52,374 nucleotides of DNA from Gammaproteobacteria bacterium (GTDB taxonomy: Bacteria; Pseudomonadota; Gammaproteobacteria; Steroidobacterales; Rariloculaceae): NCBI GenBank assembly GCA_022826245.1, contig JAJDVG010000035.1, positions 1-52,374 of the forward strand, written 5' to 3'. Positions 1 through 6,541 of this stretch are shown here, piece by piece (position 1 is the first letter of the stretch; each line of letters opens with the position of its first letter). The position numbers were made by a program, and so were the translations under genes. The notes below the pieces were generated by a model. That model saw only the letters and a program-made list of their open reading frames with translations. It had not been told where the DNA came from and searched no databases.

Positions 1-108
1 CATGCCCCGGTCGAACTGATGGCCGAGCAAAGCGCCGAGCACCGAGCCGACGGGACCCGCCACGGCCAGTCCCAGCGTTGCTCCGACGACTTTTCCGATC
101 CACTGCAT
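1..108 (-). CDS. djlA: DjlA co-chaperone, N-terminal fragment (runs off window)
   Basis: Only the first 36 codons are inside the window; the gene starts at the ATG at 108-106 and continues past base 1. The peptide begins MQWIGKVVGATLGLAVAGP and continues with GSVLGALLGHQFDRGM. This fits the short glycine-rich membrane anchor at the start of DjlA, the inner-membrane J-domain co-chaperone of DnaK, whose TerB-like and J domains would lie outside the window. The G/A pattern (GxxxG-like spacing) and the closing GH-FD motif are typical of the family. The next gene (ATPase) ends about 30 bp upstream on the same strand. The call rests on a short segment. Confidence 0.72.
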   Translation of the reverse strand, partial: MQWIGKVVGATLGLAVAGPVGSVLGALLGHQFDRGM

Positions 109-136
109 TGCGATACGACCCGCTCGGCAAGGCCTG

Positions 137-1378
137 CTAGTTCATTGAAGCGTGCCGCTCAGACCACAACGCCGAAATCGGCGCCGCCGCCATTCGCTCG
201 CCGAAAGGCGTCACGCGGTCGTGATCGTGCAGCACGGCACCGAACGCGAAGTTGTCGCCGAGGGCGCTGGCGAGACGGCGGAGGCCCGAGAAATCCTTCG
301 CCGAAACTGTTGCTGAGGCTTTTACTTCTATGCCGACGACACGTCCAACCGCGTCCTCCAGCACGATGTCGACTTCATTGCGCTCCTTGTCGCGAAAGTG
401 CGAAAACGTGTAGCGGTCTTCGGACCAACTGGCAAGTTTGAGGAGTTCGCCGAAAACGAACGTTTCCAGAAGCGGCCCCAACGGCGTGCGGTCGCGCCGC
501 AGGCGTTCCGGAGACAGGTCGCGCAAGGCGGACAGCAGGCCGGCATCGAGAAAATGCATCTTTGGCGATTTCGCAAGCCGCTTGAGCTTGTTCGTGTGCC
601 AGGGCGGCAATGTTCGCACGACGAACAGCTTCTCGAATATGCCCAGATACTTCCGGGTCGTGACGTGGTTCATTCCGATGGGATCGCCCAGTCCGGAGAA
701 ATTCACGAGTTGGCCCGAGTGCTCGGCGACAACCCGCAGCAGCCGAGGCATTACGGAGAGTCGCTCCACCCGGGCGATATCCCGAACATCGCGTTGTACG
801 ATGGCCTCGATGTAATCCAGATGCCAGTCGCGCCGACGGCGCCACGCCGCGCGCGCCAGGGCCTCCGGGTAGCCCCCGGCGAGCACGGTCTCCACCAGAT
901 CGTCGCCGACAAGGCTCGACCCGGCCTCCGGCAACGCTCCGGCAAACGCTCGGTCGAGAAACACCGGCACGTTGCCGAGCACTTCCGCCTGCGCAAGCGG
1001 AAGCAGGCGAATGATGCTCATGCGACCCGCCAACGAGTCCGCAACGCGGGGAAGCATCATCAGGTCGGCAGAGCCGGTGAGCAGGAACCGGCCCGGCCGC
1101 GGATCGTTATCCACGGCCGCTTTGATGGCCAGGATAAGGTCGGGCGCGCGCTGAACCTCGTCGATAGCCATCCGGTCGAAGCCGCGCACGAAACCGACCG
1201 GATCGGTCGTGGCTGCGCGCAATGTCGTCGCGTCGTCGAGTGTGACGAAAGGCATGGTGGAATCCGCCACCCACTGCGCGAGCGTGGTCTTCCCCGATTG
1301 GCGGGGGCCGCAAATCAACACCACCCGCGTATCGGCAAGCGCCTCGTGAACACGATGTTCGACAAAACGAGGATACAA
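137..1378 (-). CDS. AAA+ ATPase with DUF4143 / nuclease-like C-terminus
   Basis: 413 aa. The N-terminal AAA+ domain has a Walker A motif GPRQSGKT at residues 24-31, a Walker B-like IDEVQ at 71-75 and a sensor-like LLTGSADLM near 98-106. The C-terminal half is of the DUF4143 type and ends in a PD-(D/E)xK-like arrangement: NEVDIV at 333-338 and GIEVK at 348-352. Proteins of this class are common, patchily distributed accessory ATPases in bacteria and archaea, and their cellular role is unsettled. The start is TTG at 1378-1376, chosen because a GGAG lies 8 nt upstream and the usual Y-PR-E N-terminus follows. The promoter region consists of four 22-bp-period repeats. It lies next to a toxin-antitoxin pair, so this part looks acquired. 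I do not assign a specific function. Confidence 0.88.
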   Translation of the reverse strand: MYPRFVEHRVHEALADTRVVLICGPRQSGKTTLAQWVADSTMPFVTLDDATTLRAATTDPVGFVRGFDRMAIDEVQRAPDLILAIKAAVDNDPRPGRFLLTGSADLMMLPRVADSLAGRMSIIRLLPLAQAEVLGNVPVFLDRAFAGALPEAGSSLVGDDLVETVLAGGYPEALARAAWRRRRDWHLDYIEAIVQRDVRDIARVERLSVMPRLLRVVAEHSGQLVNFSGLGDPIGMNHVTTRKYLGIFEKLFVVRTLPPWHTNKLKRLAKSPKMHFLDAGLLSALRDLSPERLRRDRTPLGPLLETFVFGELLKLASWSEDRYTFSHFRDKERNEVDIVLEDAVGRVVGIEVKASATVSAKDFSGLRRLASALGDNFAFGAVLHDHDRVTPFGERMAAAPISALWSERHASMN

Positions 1379-1399
1379 GGCGACTTCTCCAGCTACCGT

Positions 1400-1487
1400 C
1401 CAATTGAAAGCTTAATCCAGACCAATTGAAAGTCAACTGCCGACCAATTGAAATCAAATTGGCGGCCGATTGAAAGAATCCAGTCTC
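1400..1487. repeat. Four tandem 22-bp-period repeats before the ATPase
   Basis: The core CCAATTGAAA occurs at 1400-1409, 1422-1431 and 1444-1453, with the variant CCGATTGAAA at 1466-1475. The spacing is exactly 22 bp each time, so every core falls on the same face of the helix two turns apart. The parts between cores are less conserved (a CC.GA tail is shared by some). Reading toward the ATPase, a TTGACT (1436-1431) and a weak -10-like TAAGCT (1414-1409), 16 bp apart, sit inside the array. The repeats could therefore be binding sites that control the ATPase gene. This is inference; the repeats themselves are read directly. Confidence 0.85.
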
Positions 1488-1697
1488 GATTCGCCTGCGC
1501 GCAGGCCCGGCCCAGCGAAGTTGGCGGTACGCGGTTGGCGAGCGCTTCCTGGGCCACTTGCTGCAACCGCACGCTGCCTCGTGCAGGACTGCGAGGCCCA
1601 CTGAGCACTCTCCCCGATCGAAATGCAGCAAATGCTCGCCGATCTGCTCGTTCAAGCACCTATCGACGGATCGGGAGCTTGCAGTTGCCGGAGTGTA
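1488..1697. other. Intergenic stretch with no recognised gene
   Basis: About 210 bp between the 22-bp repeats and the antitoxin operator. Short open frames exist on both strands, but they run through the repeats, lack ribosome binding sites and give low-complexity Arg/Ala peptides that I do not recognise. It may be a decayed remnant of accessory DNA. I see no RNA gene or strong hairpin here. Confidence 0.4.
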
Positions 1698-1722
1698 TGA
1701 CTAAGTCATATGGACTTAGTCA
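1698..1722. promoter_or_regulatory. Perfect palindromic operator before the antitoxin gene
   Basis: TGACTAAGTC (1698-1707) and GACTTAGTCA (1713-1722) are perfect 10-bp inverted repeats around the 5-bp centre ATATG. The site ends at the antitoxin ribosome binding site (AGGAG, 1722-1726). Phd/YefM-type antitoxins usually bind such palindromes with their N-terminal domain and repress their own operon, more strongly with toxin bound. The palindrome is seen directly; the role is inferred from the family and position. Confidence 0.8.
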
Positions 1723-1733
1723 GGAGAAAAACG

Positions 1734-1979
1734 ATGCGCTCCGTCAATATCCACGAAGCCAAGACTCATCTTTCCCGGCTCGTAAATGCCGCAGCCAAGG
1801 GTGAGCCATTCATCATCGCGCGCGCCGGAAAACCGCTGGTCAAGGTGATGGCCATCGATGCGCCCGATGCCGACGCCAGGCGCAGGCTCGGGTTCCTGGC
1901 CGGAGAAATCTCGGTGCCAAGGGACTTCGACCGCATGGGCGAGGAAGAGATCGCCAGCATGTTTGAGACGGGTCAGTGA
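1734..1979 (+). CDS. Phd/YefM-family antitoxin
   Basis: 81 aa. The N-terminus MRSVNIHEAKTHLSRLVNAA followed by AKGEPFIIARAGKPLVKVM is the standard Phd/YefM DNA-binding and dimerisation fold. The acidic C-terminal tail, roughly residues 58-81 (DFDRMGEEEIASMFE), is the part expected to wrap the toxin. The start is the ATG at 1734, which has AGGAG 7 nt upstream; the in-frame ATG at 1710 lies inside the palindromic operator and is unlikely. The stop TGA overlaps the GTG start of the PIN toxin gene (GTGA, 1976-1979), which suggests translational coupling. The protein should neutralise the toxin and repress the pair through the palindrome just upstream. Confidence 0.92.
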   Translation: MRSVNIHEAKTHLSRLVNAAAKGEPFIIARAGKPLVKVMAIDAPDADARRRLGFLAGEISVPRDFDRMGEEEIASMFETGQ

Positions 1980-2362
1980 GTCGGCTGCTGGACACGCATG
2001 TGCTTCTCCGGGCCGCCGGTCACCCGGATCGGTTGCCGAAAGAAGCACGCGATCTGATTGTCGACGAGACCGAGGAACTGTTCTTCAGCGCCGCATCGCT
2101 ATGGGAAGTCGCCATCAAGAGCGGGCTTGGCCGCCCCGACTTCAACGTCGACCCGCGCTTGCTGCGGCGCGGATTGCTGGAAAACGGCTACCGGGAACTG
2201 GTCATAACAGGCGCGCACGCCGCGTCTGTGGATCTCCTCCCGCCCATCCACAAGGATCCCTTCGTTCGCATGCTCATCGCGCAGGCACAGATCGAGGGAC
2301 TCACGCTTCTGACCGCCGACGGGCAACTTGGCCGCTATCCCGGGTCGATTCAAGTGGTCTAG
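1976..2362 (+). CDS. vapC: PIN-domain toxin, VapC-like ribonuclease
   Basis: 128 aa, the usual size for a single PIN domain. It begins MSRLLDTHVLLRAAGHPDRL. The expected acidic metal-binding residues are present: D6 (LLDTH), E44 (SLWEVAIK), D94 (HKDPFVRMLIAQA) and D115 (TADGQL). VapC toxins are Mg2+-dependent RNases that cleave tRNA or rRNA; the target here is unknown. The start is GTG, overlapping the antitoxin stop. The Trp commonly found in the LLDTHVLLWW segment is replaced by RAA. Pairing a Phd/YefM-type antitoxin with a PIN toxin is a common mixed arrangement. An intrinsic terminator follows directly. Confidence 0.92.
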   Translation: MSRLLDTHVLLRAAGHPDRLPKEARDLIVDETEELFFSAASLWEVAIKSGLGRPDFNVDPRLLRRGLLENGYRELVITGAHAASVDLLPPIHKDPFVRMLIAQAQIEGLTLLTADGQLGRYPGSIQVV

Positions 2363-2363
2363 C

Positions 2364-2397
2364 GCGCTTCCCCGCCAGAAGCGCTTTCGTTCTTTTT
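2364..2397 (+). terminator. Intrinsic terminator after the toxin gene
   Basis: GCGCTTC (2364-2370) pairs perfectly with GAAGCGC (2378-2384) across a 7-nt loop, followed by the T-rich run TTTCGTTCTTTTT (2385-2397). It begins two bases after the toxin stop codon, so it closes the two-gene toxin-antitoxin unit and separates it from purC. Confidence 0.75.
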
Positions 2398-2506
2398 ATC
2401 CTGGGACCCACCGATACAAGCAAGCGTGCCACGGCCGACTCTGTTCAAGCTTGCCCGACAACCCCGTCCGGGGTCATCATTCCGCCACCGCACCCGCCCG
2501 AATCCG

Positions 2507-3418
2507 ATGACCGACGATCCTGCGGCCCTGTTCGAATCGAACCTGCACTCCCTGCCGCTGATCGCGCGCGGCAAGGTCAGGGATATCTACCGCGTCGACG
2601 CCGGCCGGCTGCTGATAGTCGCGAGTGATCGTATCTCAGCATTCGATGTGGTTCTACCGGATCCGATCCCGGGCAAGGGCGTCGTGCTGACGGCGATCTC
2701 GAACTTCTGGTTCGGAAAGCTCGGCGGCATCATCGCCAATCACCTGACGGCGACGGACCCCGAGTCCGTGGTCGACGACCCGCACGATCGCGAGACGGTT
2801 CGCGGCCGCGCCGTCGTGGTCGACGCTTTGCAGCCGCTGCCGTTCGAAGCGGTCGTCAGAGGCTACCTGATCGGTTCCGGCTGGAAGGATTACCGCGCGA
2901 CCGGAGCGGTCTCCGGCGTCGAGCTGCCCGGCGGAATGCTGTTGGCCGAGCAACTGCGCGAACCGATCTTCACACCGAGCACGAAAGCGGCCGCCGGCGA
3001 CCATGACGAGAACATCCCGATGAGCGAGGTCGAGGATCTTGTCGGCACGCAGCTCGCCGAGCGCGTAAGCGACACCTCGCTCGCCCTGTACGCCCAGGCC
3101 GCGGAGCATGCACGCGAGCGCGGCATCATCATCGCGGACACCAAGTTCGAATTCGGCATCGACGCCGACGGCGAACTCAGGCTCATCGACGAGGTGTTCA
3201 CGCCTGACTCGTCGCGGTTCTGGCCGGCCGACCGCTACGCGCCCGGCGCTTCGCCGAGCAGCTTCGACAAACAGTACGTGCGCGATTATCTCGAGACGCT
3301 CGATTGGGACAAACGCGCTCCCGGGCCACGCCTGCCCTCCGTCGTCATCGACGGTACGCGGCGCAAATACCGCGAGGCGCTTGACCGGTTGACCGGTCCA
3401 CCTGACCAGGCCGCCTGA
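2507..3418 (+). CDS. purC: Phosphoribosylaminoimidazole-succinocarboxamide synthase
   Basis: 303 aa from the ATG at 2507. It catalyses ATP-dependent joining of CAIR and aspartate to give SAICAR in purine synthesis. Family motifs: GKVRDIY at residues 22-28, SDRISAFDV at 40-48, the [12 protein letters not shown] block, a conserved FTPSTKA segment and [10 protein letters not shown] near residue 205. The length matches the longer (about 300 aa) PurC form rather than the 237-aa E. coli form. An upstream in-frame ATG at 2426 would add 27 low-complexity residues and is rejected. No strong ribosome binding site is visible. It converges with purK-purE, which supply its substrate CAIR. The last codons lie in a short GACCGGTCCACCT duplication. 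Confidence 0.95.
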   Translation: MTDDPAALFESNLHSLPLIARGKVRDIYRVDAGRLLIVASDRISAFDVVLPDPIPGKGVVLTAISNFWFGKLGGIIANHLTATDPESVVDDPHDRETVRGRAVVVDALQPLPFEAVVRGYLIGSGWKDYRATGAVSGVELPGGMLLAEQLREPIFTPSTKAAAGDHDENIPMSEVEDLVGTQLAERVSDTSLALYAQAAEHARERGIIIADTKFEFGIDADGELRLIDEVFTPDSSRFWPADRYAPGASPSSFDKQYVRDYLETLDWDKRAPGPRLPSVVIDGTRRKYREALDRLTGPPDQAA

Positions 3419-3429
3419 CCGGTCCACCT
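3390..3429. repeat. Short direct duplication across the purC stop codon
   Basis: TGACCGGTCCACCT occurs at 3390-3403 and again at 3416-3429, a 26-bp period, with partial copies (TGACCGG, TGACCAGG) around it. The core GACCGGTC is self-complementary. The second copy contains the purC stop codon (TGA, 3416-3418). Confidence 0.8.
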
Positions 3430-3476
3430 CCCCGCAACGAAGGGGCCCGCATGGGCACTGAGCAGATTTGCATCCT

Positions 3477-4580
3477 TCAGCAATTGCTCGCGTCGACCAA
3501 CGCTCGCAAGGGCGCGAGGCGGTCGAGCAGTCGGTCGCGGTCGGTGTCGACCATCGTGCAGTGACCGAGCTTGCGGCGGGGCCTCGGCTGCTTGCCGTAG
3601 TCGTGGAAGTGGGCTCCGGGCAATGCGAGGACGCGCGCGGGGTCGGGCAAGGCGCCGAGCAGGTTGACCATCGCTGAGTGCCCGCGCGGCGCGGTGTCGC
3701 CGAGCGGCCACCCGAGGATCGCCCGCAGGTGGTTCTCGAACTGGCTCGTTTCGGCGCCTTCGATGGTCCAGTGCCCGGAGTTGTGCACGCGCGGCGCGAA
3801 TTCGTTGGCCACCAGGCCCGCTTCCGTGTGAAAGAACTCGACGGTGAGCACGCCACGGTAGTCGTAGCGGCTCATGAGCTTGCCGAGCCAGACTTCCGCG
3901 GTGCGGCTCAGATCCTCGTCTTCGTACGGTGCTATCGAGGAGACCAGTTGCCCGTCGCCGTGGACGTTCTCGCTCAGGGGATAGAACAGCGCGGCGTCCG
4001 AGCTGCTCCGTACGCCGATCAGGGACAGTTCGCGTTCGAAGTCCACCCACTTTTCGGCGATTGCCGGCGCCGAACCGAGCTCACGCCAGCCGCGGAGCAG
4101 GTTCGCGGAATCTTCGGCCGTGCGCTGGCCACGCCCGTCATAACCCATGCGCCGGGTCTTGAGCATGATCGGCCAGCCCAGAGTTTCCCCCGCGCGGCCG
4201 AGATCGCGCTCCTCCTCAACCGGCACGAAGGCGGCGGTCGGAATGCCCAGTTCGCGGAACAGCCGTTTCTCGGCGAGCCGGTCCTGGGCCGCAGCCAGTA
4301 CCTGCGGCTGCGGTAACACCGGAACGTGTTCCGCGACCTGATCGAGCACGTCGATCGGCACGTTCTCGATGTCGAACGTGAGGACATCGACGTCGCGGGC
4401 GAGCGCGCCCAGCGCAGCGGCATCGTCGAAGGCGGCCACGCGCAGCGGGGCGACATGGCCGCCCGGCGCTTCTCGCGAGCCGTCCAGAAACCTGCATTCG
4501 ACACCCAGCGGGTAGCCCGCAAGCGCCATCATCCTGCCAAGCTGGCCGGCGCCAATGATGCCTACGCAGGGTTTCGCCAT
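3477..4580 (-). CDS. purK: 5-(carboxyamino)imidazole ribonucleotide synthase
   Basis: 367 aa. It converts AIR plus bicarbonate and ATP to N5-CAIR. It is an ATP-grasp enzyme: N-terminal dinucleotide-like loop GAGQLGRM at residues 10-17, the KTRRMGYDGRGQ loop at 141-152, and the metal/phosphate segment NEFAPRVHNSGHWT at 259-272. Full length for PurK. The gene follows purE on the minus strand with a gap of about 50 bp, giving the usual purEK pair. It converges with purC, so three consecutive purine steps are encoded within 2.6 kb. Confidence 0.96.
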   Translation of the reverse strand: MAKPCVGIIGAGQLGRMMALAGYPLGVECRFLDGSREAPGGHVAPLRVAAFDDAAALGALARDVDVLTFDIENVPIDVLDQVAEHVPVLPQPQVLAAAQDRLAEKRLFRELGIPTAAFVPVEEERDLGRAGETLGWPIMLKTRRMGYDGRGQRTAEDSANLLRGWRELGSAPAIAEKWVDFERELSLIGVRSSSDAALFYPLSENVHGDGQLVSSIAPYEDEDLSRTAEVWLGKLMSRYDYRGVLTVEFFHTEAGLVANEFAPRVHNSGHWTIEGAETSQFENHLRAILGWPLGDTAPRGHSAMVNLLGALPDPARVLALPGAHFHDYGKQPRPRRKLGHCTMVDTDRDRLLDRLAPLRALVDASNC

Positions 4581-4629
4581 GAGCGGAGCCGTAAGTCCGG
4601 AACCGGAGGGTGTGCGGCGTGCCGAGCCG

Positions 4630-5118
4630 TCAGGCTCGCGGGTCGCCGTTCTGCAGCACGGTCGCGGTCTGGTCGTTCCTGTATTCGGCGAGCTTCTCCG
4701 CGATCGACGGGTGCTTCAGCGCCAGGATTGCGGCTGCGAGCAGCGCGGCGTTGATCGCTCCGGCCTTGCCGATGGCGAGCGTGCCCACTGGAATGCCGGC
4801 CGGCATCTGCGCGATCGAGAGCAGCGAATCCATGCCCTTGAGGGCCTTCGATTCGATGGGTACGCCGAGCACCGGCAGCGCCGTTTTCGCCGCGCTCATG
4901 CCGGGCAGATGCGCCGCTCCGCCGGCCCCGGCGATGACCACTTCGAGGCCGCGCCGAGCAGCCGACCCGGCATACTCATGGAGCAGGTCGGGGGTCCGGT
5001 GAGCGGATACGATGCGAACTTCGTGGGGTACGGCCAGCGCTTCGAGCGTCTCCGCCGCGTGCGACATGGTGGACCAGTCGGACCGCGAGCCCATGATTAC
5101 GCCGACGAGGGGTTCCAT
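4630..5118 (-). CDS. purE: 5-(carboxyamino)imidazole ribonucleotide mutase (class I PurE)
   Basis: 162 aa. It converts N5-CAIR to CAIR, the step between PurK and PurC. Signature segments: MGSRSDW at residues 9-15, SAHRTPD at 38-44, and [11 protein letters not shown] followed by [21 protein letters not shown]. This is the class I (N5-CAIR) form, in line with the neighbouring PurK. No Shine-Dalgarno sequence is visible. A TAGAAT -10-like box lies only 6 nt before the ATG, so the mRNA may be leaderless. pmbA starts divergently about 50 bp away. Confidence 0.96.
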   Translation of the reverse strand: MEPLVGVIMGSRSDWSTMSHAAETLEALAVPHEVRIVSAHRTPDLLHEYAGSAARRGLEVVIAGAGGAAHLPGMSAAKTALPVLGVPIESKALKGMDSLLSIAQMPAGIPVGTLAIGKAGAINAALLAAAILALKHPSIAEKLAEYRNDQTATVLQNGDPRA

Positions 5119-5124
5119 TGCGCT

Positions 5125-5130
5125 ATTCTA
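5125..5130 (-). promoter_or_regulatory. Putative -10 box of a leaderless purE transcript
   Basis: On the minus strand TAGAAT (5130-5125) is five of six matches to the sigma-70 -10 consensus and lies 6 nt before the purE ATG. A start site at normal distance would fall on the start codon. The -35 region is weak. Confidence 0.4.
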
Positions 5131-5171
5131 CTGCGTTGGATTTGGCTTCTCACCTTGGGAACAGTACACCG

Positions 5172-6503
5172 GTGGACGTTGACGCCTTGACTGGCGAACT
5201 TGAGCACTGCGCGGATCGAGCCGTGGAAATCGCCGTTCGCCGGGGCGCGGATCAGACGGAAGCCGCCGCGAGCTATCACGAAGGGCTCAGCGTGACCGTC
5301 CGCATGGGCGAGCTCGAATCGGTCGAGCGGCAGAAGGACCGGAGTCTCGGCGTCACGGTTTACAGGAACCGCTGCAAGGGCAACGCGAGCACGGGCGACT
5401 TCTCGGCGGCCGGAATCGAAGCCGTCGTCGCCAAGGCGATGAGCATCGCGAGTTTCACGGCGTCCGACGAGTACGCCGGCCTCGCCGACGCGGCGCTCAT
5501 GGCGGTCGATCCTCCCGATCTCGGTCTGTACCACCCGTGGGAGCTCGACGTCGAGACGGCGACGGAATTGGCCTTGCGGGCCGAGAACGCCGCCCGTGCG
5601 ATCGATGCCCGCATCGACAACTCCGAAGGCGCCACCGCGACCACGGGCGCCGGAACCAGCGCTTACTCGAACAGCCACGGCTTCTCCGGCTCGTACGCGA
5701 CGAGCAGCCATGCGCTGAGCGCGAGTGTCGTCGCGAAGCAGAACGGCGCGCTGGAGCGCGATCACTGGTTCTCGGCTGCCCGTCAGGCGGGCGAGTTGCT
5801 GACTCCGGAACGGGTCGGCGAACTTGCTGCGACGCGCGCGTTGCGGCGTCTGGACTCCCGCCAACTTTCGACGCGGTCCGTGCCCGTGATTTTTCCCGCG
5901 GAGCTGGCCCGCGGCCTGTTCGCCCACCTCGTCGCCGCGATCCGCGGCACGAGTCAGTACAGGAAGGCCTCGTTCCTGCTCGACAGTCTCGGCAAGCGCG
6001 TGTTTGCGGAGCTTGTCGACATCGTCGAGGATCCGCTGATACCCGGAGCCATGGCCAGCGCGCCGTTCGACGGCGAAGGCGTCGCCACGGCGCCGCGGCA
6101 ACTCGTTGAGGACGGGATCCTGAACGGCTACGTGCTGTCGAGCTATTCGGCGCGGCGCCTGGGGTTGACGACGACAGCCAATGCCGGCGGCATCCACAAT
6201 CTCGTGGTCGCGCCGACGGCGGGATCGCTTGAGTCAATGATTGCCGAATGCGGCCGGGCGTTTCTCGTGGGCGAACTGCTCGGGCAAGGCGTGAACATCG
6301 TGACGGGCGACTATTCGCGCGGCGCAGCGGGGTTCTGGATCGAGAACGGCGAGGTCGCGCACGCCGTCAGCGAGGTCACCATCGCGGGGAATCTCGCTGA
6401 CATGTTCGAGCGCATTCAGGCCATCGGCTCCGACGTCGACCTGCGCGGAGCGATCCGCTGCGGCTCGGTCCTGATCGACGGCCTGACGATCGCGGGGCAG
6501 TAG
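5172..6503 (+). CDS. pmbA: Metalloprotease-related PmbA/TldE
   Basis: 443 aa from the GTG at 5172. PmbA (TldE) is the partner of TldD; together they act as a cytosolic protease, known for microcin B17 maturation, CcdA degradation and processing of RiPP precursors. Family features: the N-terminal cap ([25 protein letters not shown]), a substrate-channel region, and the C-terminal [37 protein letters not shown] and VTIAGNL segments. As expected for TldE, no HExxxH metal motif is present. A TTG at 5118 could give 18 more residues but would share bases with the purE start codon, so GTG 5172 is preferred, with some doubt. It converges on tldD, encoded on the other strand 38 bp beyond its end. Confidence 0.93.
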   Translation: [443 protein letters not shown]

Positions 6504-6541
6504 CGTGCGGGGAGTCTCGACAAATTCGTCAGACCACCGCG

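Noticed and set aside
1400..1487. CRISPR array
   Set aside because: The units are contiguous with no unique spacers of fixed length, there are only four short cores, and no cas gene is in the window.
1393..1659. Short minus-strand ORF through the 22-bp repeats
   Set aside because: It translates the repeats, has no ribosome binding site and no similarity that I recognise; more likely promoter DNA of the ATPase gene.
3286..4050. Extra minus-strand gene overlapping purC/purK ends
   Set aside because: It reads a different frame of purK and purC with Arg-rich, repeat-derived sequence and has no support beyond being open.
6504..6541. Terminator between pmbA and tldD
   Set aside because: No stem-loop with a T-run is visible in the 38-bp gap.
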